Shown here one piece after another: positions 21,933-32,883 of a stretch of 40,499 bases of DNA; positions within the stretch are counted from its first letter, which is position 1; every line of letters starts with the position of its first letter. Both the position numbers and the translations under genes were made by a program. Below the pieces are notes generated by a model, which saw only the letters and a program-made list of their open reading frames with translations, did not search any database and was not told the origin of the DNA. The DNA lies in NCBI GenBank assembly GCA_025449115.1, contig JAHLKC010000223.1, positions 1 through 40,499 of the forward strand, given 5' to 3'. Origin of the DNA: Chytridium lagenaria. Lineage: Eukaryota > Chytridiomycota > Chytridiomycetes > Chytridiales > Chytridiaceae.

Positions 21933-24900
21933 ATGTCCAACACCAGCAGCGCCTGGGGCCATCACAGGCATCCTCAATCCTCCCACCCAAACCAGAACCA
22001 ACCACAGCTTCAAATACCCGCAGATCACATTCCACCTCGCTCCTCATCTGCCACTCCGTCTGCCATGTCTAGACTGGTCCACAATCCGAGAAAAGAATAC
22101 CGTCTTCATGGTACCCCATCCGGTTCCATGAACTCCTAGCTTCATCTGGACCCCTTTCTTCATCCCATACTTCCATATCAACTTCATCCTCCCCATCTCC
22201 CGATCTGGTTCAAACCAAGACCTCCCAGATCGTCCCTCCCGTCCAAAGCAACAACCGCTAGACACAACCCCCAGCACCATCTCACAAATACCTCGTCACC
22301 CACGATCCCTTTTTCTACGAACGCTTCAATCGTCCCTCCTCGTCCTATCGTTCCGCAGGTTCGGAACCAGGATGGGAGCGTGCAACCTCCACCGCTTTTG
22401 GGTGCCACGAGAATCCCGTTGTCAAGAGTCATTGGACTGTTGGACGTTGAACCACCGCAACTTCCCAGAGATCCGACGTTCCCGGAAGATGGCGTCCGTC
22501 TTGGATATTACTAGAATCACAAATAGAATCATGGCGTGTGGATTGTGCTGGAAACATCGCACCGAGAAAAAGAGCCACCGGAACAATATTGATGATATGG
22601 CGTTATTTCTTAACACGCGGTTTCCTAACCGCTACATGATCTGGAATCTAGCAGGTATGTGAATCAAATTTATTACGTAGTAAACTAAATACTTGAATAC
22701 AGCCGATACGTCGCAGGGAGATTACGACCTATCTGCTTTTGGAAATCAGGTGGTTGGTTTCGGTTTATCCAAAGCGTTTCAGCTCAGCTTAAAAACGCTA
22801 TTTGATATATGCCGGTCTATGCACGCCTGGCTCTCCATGGATGACTCTCACGTTGCCCTCGTCCACTGCATAAACGGATTACTCGTACAAGCGTCGCTAT
22901 CGCTGCCTACCCTGCGGTACGCCGACATTTTTGAGGACGCTACAGAAGCTTTTGACCATTTCGTCCGGCGCCGCACACCTGACGATGTGGCGTGGGTCAG
23001 CATCAGTCAACGACGATACATCCAATACTTCAACAACGTCCTCCTTCTTAACGGGAGTCTTCCAAATCCTTTCCCACTCCGCCTCCACCGAGTTTATACT
23101 GAATGGTGTTCCTGAATTTGATGATAAAGGGACATGCTGGCCCTGGTATAGAGATTACCAAAGTGGCAAACTCGTTTACTCCTCTGTATACGGACAGCCC
23201 CCGCCACTCCCGGGATCGCGTGATGATGGTGAAGTGTACCGCGATGAACACCACATTCTATTAAATCTCCATCGGCGCGTGCATTGCTGCTTGAAAAAGA
23301 TATTCAACTGAGGATTTTTCATTGCCCTGACCCTGCGTCCACTCACTCACAGGTTGTGACGATGGTGAACTTTACGTTCCACACAGGGTTCATGCCGTCT
23401 GGTTTGATAAGAGTTGCGCCAAAGGATCTGGAGCTCTCAAGAAAGGACGTGGAGGAAGGGAGGTTTCCGCGAGAGTTTTCGTTGGATCTTATTGTGTCCG
23501 AAACGGTGCCAAGAGGAGAGGGAGATGCTGTGCCGTCTGTAGGAGTGCCGAAACCTATCACATATACCAAGTTTTTGGATAGGGGCATAACGAGATGCTT
23601 GGCAAGATTGATTAGCTATCACTCCGTCAAGGTAGATGAGGTGTTGATGAGATCGCTGGAGGAGCTGGGCTCCACCAGAAATAATGGGGTAAGTGACAGC
23701 TAATACGGCTTAGCGTTTTGTTGTTCTTCAATGTTATATCTATGAACTGCTACTTTTATGCTACTTCTTTTACTTCACTTCGTTGTTTTCGCTAAATCAT
23801 ACAAAATGCATAGCCTGCTTCGCACTTCAAAAAACGAACAACCAGATTCACGAAGCTCATGAGTTTCTGCTCAATGCGGTGTCATTTTCCGGAATGGCCG
23901 CAAAAGTCACAAAAGGCCTAGTTCAAATGGGAAGGGAGGTACAGGCTAAGATGGGGAAGAAAAGAACTTCTAAAGGGGGAAACTATGAGGATGGTCGAGG
24001 GAACAATCACCTTACAGTCGTCGCGCCTATAAGGGGAGCTACTTCAGATTCACCTTCTACTGCTGGATATTCGTCTCCCTCGGGTTCCGACAAAGCGTCT
24101 TCCGCCACTTCTGCTCCTGAGAACAGGGTTTTGCAACGGGCTATTACGGATCCAACGTTCCGCGCACGATCAACAACGCCAGAACCGCTACCAGGAACCG
24201 CAGAACGCATGAGCGCGTCATCATATACCTCCTCCAGCTCATCTACTACCACTTCGCCAACTGTCAACGCCAGCATCAAACGCCTCGAGCAACTATTAGA
24301 GCGCTCTACCTCTTCCGCCTCCCACAAACGCATGAACTCTCGGGGTACCGACAAAGCTTCTGGAAGGGCCACGCCCGACGCCCGAAACGCCAACAAAATT
24401 GCGTCACCCCTCGAAGACCTACTCGCACAACTCCGCGCAAGGCGAGGCGTATCTCCAGCTCCACCTGATACAGATCCACTTGCACTTGCGCGATCATCCT
24501 CAGAAGGGGCAAAACACCAGCGTTCTGGACCGTCACGAAGAAACGACACGCATGATGAAGATTTTTGAAACTAAAACTGGCTGCTGCAGATTTCTTTGGA
24601 TCTGGGGATTCAACACCTGTGCCGTCGGTTACACCGAAGGTGCCCGGATCACCGAAAGAAGGTGGAAGGGTTGTTCCGAACCCTGTTGAGCCGCAAACAC
24701 CGTACCGGACTAATATGCATACACCTATTGAGGGGAGATCTAGGAATACATCGGAGCAGCCGACGATCAGAAAGAAGGACAAATCTGTGGAACTGCCGTT
24801 AAGTGTGGTCGTTCCTCCACCTCCACCTCCTCCAGTTATGGCTGGACCGCCACCCCCACCACCGCCACCTCCGATGGGTGGACCGCCTCCACCACCGCCG

Positions 24901-27019
24901 CCGCCTGGCGGTGCAATGGGTGTCGCGGAACCCGAAACTCCGAGGACGTTACTGAGGAGTCGCGCGAAGCTTCATTGGGATGAGATTAGAGATGTAAAGA
25001 GGGATACCATTTGGACGGATGTTGGAGTGGTGATTGGAGATGTTGATGATGTGGAAGGTGAGGAGGAGGGAGTTGAAGGAGTTGAAGGGGCTGCGAAGAA
25101 GAGACAAACTGTCGGTGTAGATGGGATTACCTTAGACGTTAAAAAATTCGAAGGTATGTCTGCTTCCTTGCGTCTAATTTCAAGAGACACATAATTTAAT
25201 CTAATACTATGCCGTTTGAACAGAGCTATTCTGCATTGTGCCTGCGCAAATAAGAAGAACAAGAATGCTGCCCCGAAAATCGTGCAACTGTAAGTTTTAG
25301 TAGTTTCCGTTTTATGTTCCTTCATATCTCTACAAATATTCCGTTTAGTGCACAATTTACCACCGTCCTCGATCTTCGTCGCGCCAACAACGTTGCTATC
25401 GGTCTATCTCGCTATACCCGTCGCAACATGTCTGCAGTCGACATTGTTGAAGCCATTCATAAGATGGACGCAAACAGTCTCACTGCTGACGACCTGATCT
25501 CCATCCAATCCCTCCTTCCGACACCTGACGAACGCATTATGCTCCAAAAACAAGTCCAAAAACAAACCGCAAATTCCCTCCCCTTTGCTCCCGCGGAAAC
25601 GTTTATGATAGAGATGTTAGACTACCCCGATATATCTAAATGCATAGCCGGTTTCGCGTTCCGCTGCAACTCGGACCAGAGATTGAGGAGTTGGTGGGAA
25701 AATCGCAAAGATGACTGCGATATGTGTAAAGCTGAAAACGTCGGATGCGTTGAAAGCCTTGTTGAGGACTGTCCTGCAGTTGGGGAATATGACTAACTAT
25801 GAGTATGGAGCGGGGAACGCGAGTTATAGACCTTGGATGGGGAAGGAGGCGAGAGCTCTTGGGTTTAAAATTGAGGGGTTGGCGAGATTAAAGGATGTGA
25901 AGAGTGCAGACGGGAAGTGGAGTTTGATGAATTTCTTGGTGGACATGGTACGCAGAGTAAACCAGAGGTGAGTTGACCTTTTCATTGTTCAATAATGTTT
26001 AACCCAATTTCCCGCCTTTTTTACATAATTCCCTGTTTTTGAAATGTTTATTGACTAACGTCGTGCTATAGGTTTTGGACTTCACCGCTGATTTCGCAGA
26101 TCTTAAGATAATCCGCCACTACGACCTCCAGGAGCTTTCATCCCAACTTCTCGCCATGGACGCCAAACTCACCACTCTCCGTACTTTCCAACTTGACCCG
26201 ACAACCACCCACGACTTCACATCTCGTCTTCGTCCTTCTTAGATCAAGCCTCGACCATGATCGCCAACCTCCGTTTGGATTTCGAAACCTTTGCCAAATC
26301 CTGGATAGACGCTGCCGTTACTTTGGCGAAGACTAGAGGAATATCGGCCCATCGTCTACTTACCCAACGCGAAACTCGAGTCATTTGACGATGAAGTGGG
26401 GAAACGGAAAAAGGCGGCCACATTTTTATTTGTGAGCCTTGATGTATTTTTAAGGGCATTTGAAGATGCTGTGAAGGAAAATCGGAGACGCGTTGATGAG
26501 GAGGTGATGAGGAAACGGAGGGAGGAGGCTGCTGCTCTTGATAAGAAGAAGAGGGATGAGGCGAAGGCGTATCGGGAGAAGATGGCGGAACGGCAGCGGG
26601 AGGCGATGAGAGCACAGCAGGAGAGTGCTGGTGGGGCTTTGGCGGCGTTGTTCTTTGGGGGCGTTGGAGTTGCGCCTCTGAAGCCTGCAGCGGCTGAAAG
26701 AGAGGAGGCCGTGGCGTCTCCTGTACCGTCTAGTGCTGATGGAGAGGAGGGAACGCTATTGACTGCACGACATGAGGATGAGGCCAAGGAGATGATGAAA
26801 AGGTTCTCTGTTATGCAGGCTACATTGCCAGATGAGGAGGAGGAGGGCGTTGGAGATGGGGACGAGGATGGAGGAAGTGCGGTTACCGGTGATGATGGCG
26901 TTGGGTATGATGATGAGGATGGGAGGGTGCAGGTTGGAGATGAGGACGGGAGAAGGTTGTCGAGAGGGACGTGTGGGAGATGCTTTTTGGGAGGGGATGA
27001 ATGTGAATGCAAGGCTTGA
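21933..27019 (+). CDS. PTEN-C2/FH1/FH2 formin, frame-broken
   Basis: An actin-nucleating formin. From about 21933 there is a Ser/Pro-rich leader. At 22490-23110 lies a PTEN-type tyrosine-phosphatase-like domain: VLDITRITNRI, FLNTRFPNRYMIWNLA, YDLSAFGNQVV and a VHCINGL P-loop. The next frame continues the P-loop with RTSVAIAAY. A C2-like part follows (FDDKGTCWPWY, FTFHTGFMPSGLI). An acidic/Ser-rich region comes next, then FH1 with long Pro-runs (24810-24910). FH2 runs from LLRSRAKLHWDEI (24955) through LDLRRANNVAIGL, LPTPDERIML, VLQLGNMTNY, GFKIEGLARLKDVKS and FADLKIIRHYDL to FLRAFEDAVKEN (26450). The C-terminal tail is charged. Readable introns: 22655-22702, 23689-23813, 25154-25223, 25290-25348 and 25968-26071. 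At least nine small frame changes occur. No GBD/FH3 of the Bni1 type is visible. The layout resembles plant class II formins. The start is uncertain. Confidence 0.85.
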
Positions 27020-28217
27020 AATGGGGTATAATTAATCTACTGCTGCTCGGTCCGTTGATGAGGCTTGGGACTTTTAACGGCTTTAGTTTCTATGTTCTTT
27101 GAGGCTTTTTGGTTCATATTTTTTTGTGATGTCTCTATTTCGACTACTTTTTGTATAATGGTTTTTTTCTGTCCTCTTACCCGCATTCCTGAACCAATTT
27201 TGTCCCATTTCTAATATATTCATGTCTCGAACTTGTGCACGCTCACATCATAGAACTACTCCATAGCTGTCCATTTATGTTAATCGTTCTGGATAAAGTT
27301 TGAAGATAACTTTGGAACGGCGGGAAGCGACAGGACAGGACAGACGACGGCCTCGTCGCGTTATCTGAAGGATGCAACGTGTTTTGTTACTGAGTCCGAA
27401 TTGCAAATAGACTATAGTCTCAATTAAGAGTGTTTTCAAAAAGGAGGGGAAAAAAGAGTGTAACCTTTCAGCTGTGGATGGGTGAGACGCGTATCAACCG
27501 TAGACTCAAGAATAAAAGACGGTACGATGATCTTTAAAGACACAGACAGCCTTCCACCTGAATTCCTCAAATCTCAGCGGCGATTTTATTTTAATGAGTA
27601 GCCAGCCTGTTTAGCCTGCATTTGGCGACCTCATTGCTTTGTCTTTCTCTTCCTTAAAAGAACATGGCATTTTATAAAAACGTCATCACCCAAGCAAAGA
27701 TGTGTCTTGCTACACGAATCATTTCCGTTAATATCACAGATAAGGAATATCGCCAAGATACTAGAGCTTAATTGCAACATCTCTACGTCAGCGTGATAGG
27801 GGAGATATCCACAACTCCAGATCCACCTCAGCCCCTCCGTCGGAGCAAATCCTAAGAGGTACATACATACATGTGCACGCTAGTGCTGCAAGACTAAAGT
27901 CGAGTTGTATAGTTTTTATGAGAGCGTGAAAAAGAGATTAGGGACAAAACTATAGCTACTCACCGCCAAATTTTTTCCGAGCTTCATATACCGTATCGTG
28001 AAGATGGGGGGAAGGAAATCCTCTTGACGGGCATGAATTGAAAAGAAAACCGAAGAAAATAAACAAACATACATACATAATACATGGGGAAAACGTATTT
28101 TATAAAATAAAATATGAGGGCAAGAGACAACGAATGATGTAGTCAAACCGAAAACTCGTAACGGAGACAAAATGACAACACACAAAAGGAAACGGAATAG
28201 ATATAAATGGAACGAAA
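27020..28217. other. Convergent intergenic region, no gene recognised
   Basis: Lies between the 3' ends of the formin and S41 genes. T-rich after the formin stop. The minus-strand open frames at 27631-27864 and 27916-28221 have no motif. Confidence 0.45.
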
Positions 28218-30629
28218 TCATCCCATGATCGAAAGAACAGATAAAACAAGTCCCATCACAAACGGCATGCCTTCAACCACCCTCCCCAACGCGCTAGATT
28301 TCGGCCCAGTCGATCCAGTCGGTAAACTTCCCGCCACAGAGCTCGTGACTTTTGACGGCGCAACACTCGTCACAACCGCCACCTTAGTAACAGGCATCTT
28401 CTTCGCCACATCCTCCCAAATCTTGACAATCTCCGTCGCATCCTCAACCTCCAAAAACTCGTCGGCATTCTGCACAATCCATTCATCCGGTGTGTCCTGC
28501 TCGAGACCCTTGCTGTAACTCTCCCAGAACAATACTTGTCCACGCGCGGGAAGCGGGAAGGATGATGGGAGCTGTTGTGGGGTTGTTTGCGGATGTGCGA
28601 GGGATGTTGGCGAATGCGTCAAGGACGGCGTCAAAGTCAAGAACGGAACCACCCTCAAAGGAGGTGGGTTGGAAAGTGGCGCCAGAGGTACCTCCGTAGA
28701 CATAGGTCTTGACGTTGTATTGGGAGCGGAAAGAGCGGACGGTTTCAGCGCAAGTGGAGCCGCAGAGACCGTTACCCACGATAGCAACGTTGGCGGGGTT
28801 CCAGCCTTGGATTTGTGGGAATGATTTAAAGAGTCTTCCGAAAGGATTGCAATCGATTTCAAATCGTCCAGAGAAACTTTGCGTTGTGTCTCCACGGGTG
28901 TACTGCTTGGCATTGGAAGTTAGGTAGGAAAGGGTCCTAGCAGCGGAAGTCGAGGACTGTTCCGTATGGGATGATCCTTTCTCCTAGACTGAAAGGGTTG
29001 GAGAAGGTCATATTTTCATAGGTAGCGGCGTTTTCGATGAGGTAAGACACTGTATCGGTAAGCCGCACATCGTAGTTGACAAAGGCAGAGTCTTTAAAAA
29101 TGTACGAGGCAAGAGACTGTCCGGCACAAATGATTCCACCACCATTGTTAGTCACGTCAATGATCAAATTGGTGGCTCCACGACGCTCGAGTTCCAATAA
29201 ACCGTTTGCAAAGGTTCTGAGCCAACTAATAATAGTCCTATCGGTGAGCTCTCCGTCTTCCGTAGCAGGTAAGAAAGCAGGTAAGGCAAAGACACCTGTT
29301 TTAGAACTATCGAGGTAGTAGAACGCACTGTAGTCGTCACTAAGAACTGCTCTTGGAGGAGAGGTCTTGACAACGGACTTTTCAGCGGCGATCAACGCAG
29401 CCTTTTTCTCAGCATCGGCTTTCACCCCGGTCAAATAAGCTACATACTCGAGAGCGTTGTTGGGGTTCCCTACAAACGGATTGGATGAAGCTTGAGCCAA
29501 GATGACGTTGGATTGGTTCTCGCAAAAGGCTCGACGATAGTTTGCAGTGCTAATAGGGATGGAACTGGTAAGGGGAAGCAACCCAAGCCACGGAGCCGTT
29601 ACAGTGATTGTTTCGCTGGTTTGCGGGTTACGGAGGGTGTAGTTGCGGGAAGTGGCTTTATCCGCAGATGCCCTGCCGGAAACAAAGAAGGGACCGTCTT
29701 GGACTTGAAGGAGACCCTTGCTATATTGGGTCTGGGCGAGGGCGTAGTTAAAGCGTGTTTCCGCGGTATGGCTTATTCCAATGAACTCGTCTGCATATTC
29801 TTGGACGGCAGCCTGAACGACAATTAGATTGTTGTAAATATAATAAAAAGTAAAATCAAGCCTCTGAACTTACAATAGGATCCTTTCCATCTATACTTTC
29901 AATAGTGTACCCCACCAACAAAGACGGATCTCTTCCAATACGCTCTGTAAAAGTATTTACCAGATTTCTCGAAAAACTGACTGCCAACGTTGGAAACAAC
30001 GTCTCAAGGTCCACCGAGATCGTACTTCCTGCTGTGATCAAATCTCTCAAAAACAGCGTCGGCTTGCTCGAACCAGGAGCATATCGAGCAGCAATCACCC
30101 ATGGCTGGAAAAACTGCAGAACACTGTAACATCTCGCTGCGTAAGCAAAGTGTCCGTCTTGGAGTTTGTTGATAGAGCGTGAGATACGTGAATGGAATTC
30201 AAAATCACTAAGGGACGCTTCAGAGCGGATCGCATTGAGGTCGGCGACGATATCGACTTTAGACTTGGCGAGGTTGGTGTAAGGGTATCTGCAAAGGATT
30301 GTTAGCAACTTGATGTGAAACGGGAAGTGAGGGCTTACACTTCGGTCAAGGCGAGCAATGCATCAATTTGCTGCTGCTTGCTGGACGCTGGAGAGGCGAA
30401 GCTTTTGAAGCATGTGTAAACGGCTTCTGCGTCCAGTGCGGCGCCGCCACCACGGATGACTGAGCAAGGGTCATCGGCTTGGGCTGTTTGTATTCAAACA
30501 CTATTAGATCTCTACCTTGGCGTTCGTAAAACATCGCATACGTAAGAAAAGAAGCTACTCACCGTGCACAAAGGGCGTCGCCACCGATGCAATGACGGCC
30601 AGAAGTGATAGGACGGAATACGGCTTCAT
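28218..30629 (-). CDS. S41-family peptidase-like protein, secreted, GPI type
   Basis: Minus-strand exons: 30629-30563, 30483-30339, 30288-29874 and 29812-28218. All junctions are GT-AG and consistent in phase. The signal peptide is MKPYSVLSLLAVIASVATPFVHG. Near the N-terminus ADDPCS and AEAVYTCFKSF are followed by a prodomain-like helix and DFEFHSRISRSINKLQDGHF. A PDZ-like part with GYTIESIDGKDPI follows. The catalytic part has NLIIDVTNNGGGIICAG and VAIVGNGLCGSTCAE, in which the Ser of CGSTCA fits the nucleophile of the tail-specific (S41) class (family knowledge). The C-terminus is Ser/Thr/Gly-rich and ends in a hydrophobic stretch (MPFVMGLVLSVLSIMG), as in GPI proteins. Two one-base frame changes are needed, near 28948 and near 28555. 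S41-like secreted proteins are known from several fungi and are numerous in some chytrids. Substrate unknown. Confidence 0.82.
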
Positions 30630-32720
30630 GCTTTCTTTTGTTTGAGGAAAGGATGAAGTTTTTTTTTTTTTTTTGGCGGGGAAGGTCTTTTTCAGAAAAC
30701 AAACACAGATGTCACCCAAGGTCAAGTCTTCACTCGGCCATGCAATCAAAAGTTGTTGCACCCGCACTGGGCGATACATGAGGCACAAAGCAAAGCAATC
30801 AAGGATGGCTGCATCATTAAAATCCTCTGCCATCCACAGTAGTGAGCTGATCTGTTTTCTGTTTTAATGCCATTCACAGCAGATCAATTTGCCTAATAGA
30901 TTTAGCAAAGTCGTTTGAACCCACAACAAGAATTGTCAATGGCAAGAGCAGCATTAAGTTTGCAACCCAAACATCGTTTTACTGAACTGGTCCGAGCGAG
31001 CTGTGGTTATGAAATTAAGATTAAATTTACGACGCATTTGCTTCCTTTGCTTGCAGAGGGGCATTGCTGGAAAGCCCACAACTCAACTCCTTCGACCGGT
31101 TCACTCTTTTTTCGTCGTTAATCTAAGAACTCCTACAAATTACTTAAGTCTACGCGATATCATTCTCTTCCCTCATGTTTTCCTGTTTTTTTTGTTGTCT
31201 GCTGGCTGAACGAACACAATAATTCCTACTTTACAAGAAATTAGTACATAGAACGAAAGATGGCAGCGCAGAAATAAAGATAGTCCTCTGAAGGCTACAG
31301 CCATAACCTCCTCATCGACGGCACAATCAAGTTGAAAAGATGGTCATCGCTTGGAATCACAGACCCAAAAAATGAATCACTTTTTTAATAAATCTTCCTC
31401 AAGGACTTAGTGTCTTCCTCTTTTAATCCCCAGCCACTTAGTCATTCAACAGTCCGTTACGTCCTCAATGCTCAATGGCATCACCAGCCTAAGTTGCTTG
31501 GCCATGTCCCTGAAGACACTGGAAAGACAGGGACTCTGACTGGACACGACAGAAGCCTGACCGGACATGACGGCAAAGGCACGAGCCTCAAGAACGGTCG
31601 ACGGCAGATGTAAGTAAAACGGTTTTAAACCCGTAAAACCGCATGCATGACATAGCTATAAAAGCTACGAAATAAGAGAATCGTCTGAATGGAACTTGGG
31701 GCTCGTATACTAATGCATTCGAACCCGATGATTGATGGGGAGGGAACATAGTGCGAAAGGCAACACTGGGAAATGTGAATGTAGGTTTGTAGGGTACAAG
31801 GATGTTATGCTCTCCGCATCACTGATTCGTCTTCCTCCATGCCATATCGCGACGTCCAGCGGCACCTGATTGAAAGATATTTCTACACCGCCAGCCTTGA
31901 TAAGAAAAAGGGAAAGGCGTTTCACTTACGCTACAGGTGACATAGGCGTTAAAAGCGTTGGCACGACCGAAAAACCTGAAAGACGCAAGATGTTTGCTAG
32001 AGTATGGTGATCCTAAGCTTTGAAAGGCTTAATTAAGGGCTGCAGGCTTTGTTCAATCGAGGTCGGGGACTGTTGCTAGAGGATGCAAGCTGTGATGAAT
32101 AGGGTATCCTATTACCTCGGTCGTGTGTTGGGAATCATCCATGCAGGAGATAAACAAAGAATAGGGCTTTTAGGTCACTTCACCCCCATTGAGAAGTTAC
32201 ATCCACTTTGACGGAATGACATGATCGATCATGGGTTTGCATTGAGATGATGGTGAGCTCCAATCCCCGTTTACTCAACGATAAGATATGATGAAGGCCG
32301 TCTTCTGTTCAAATCCGAACAGTCAGCCTGAGAGGTACCTATCTCGCACTTTGCGTACCAGTTCCCCAATCACCTCATATAAAACAGTTGGTGGGTTTGT
32401 GAGTGGGTTCGGACGGAGGTTGTAAAAGTTCCCCCAGAACTTGAAAAGCCAAATTTGGCAACCCATGCAGACCTCATCATCTGAAGGCATCATATCGCGC
32501 GGGTTATGGTGGGGTCACTCACTCTGGAGGTTCAGTAAATGGCGTTGCTGTAATTTGTGACCTATTGGTGGAAGGAGGAAGGTGAAGCAACTTCAAGCGT
32601 CCGTGCAAAAAGGCAGTGAAGCCATTCATTAATGAAACTGATGAACCTGCGCTGAGAGATGTGGGGTAAGGTTATACTTTCCCCACCCACTGCATCCCTA
32701 TCACATCGGAACCCCACTCC
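30630..32720. other. Divergent intergenic region, no gene recognised
   Basis: Shared upstream region of the S41 gene (minus) and the carboxypeptidase gene (plus). It has a T14 run just upstream of the S41 start (about 30660-30674). At 31620-31641 is a perfect 8-bp inverted repeat (CGGTTTTA/TAAAACCG, 6-base loop). Open frames in it are short and motif-free. Confidence 0.45.
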
Positions 32721-32757
32721 AGAAGCACGTCTTCAGAAACCCCGAAGATGTGCTTCT
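32721..32757. promoter_or_regulatory. 14-bp inverted repeat upstream of carboxypeptidase
   Basis: The arms AGAAGCACGTCTTC (32721-32734) and GAAGATGTGCTTCT (32744-32757) are complementary at 13 of 14 positions; the last is a G-T wobble. The spacer is 9 bases. It ends about 126 bases before the carboxypeptidase ATG, so it may be a dyad binding site for a regulator. No protein can be named. Confidence 0.5.
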
Positions 32758-32883
32758 CATGTATGTGATGATAAACAGGTTCTGTGGGGTTTTTAAAGTA
32801 TAAGAAGAGTCGACACCATATCTTTTGACCTCTTCACCTCTTTTCGCCTGCAAACCATACCTCATAACTTGAAAGCCTCATCA

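Noticed and set aside
31705..31725. ATTCGAACC stretch suggesting a tRNA on the minus strand
   Set aside because: The stem bases do not pair and no acceptor stem was found.
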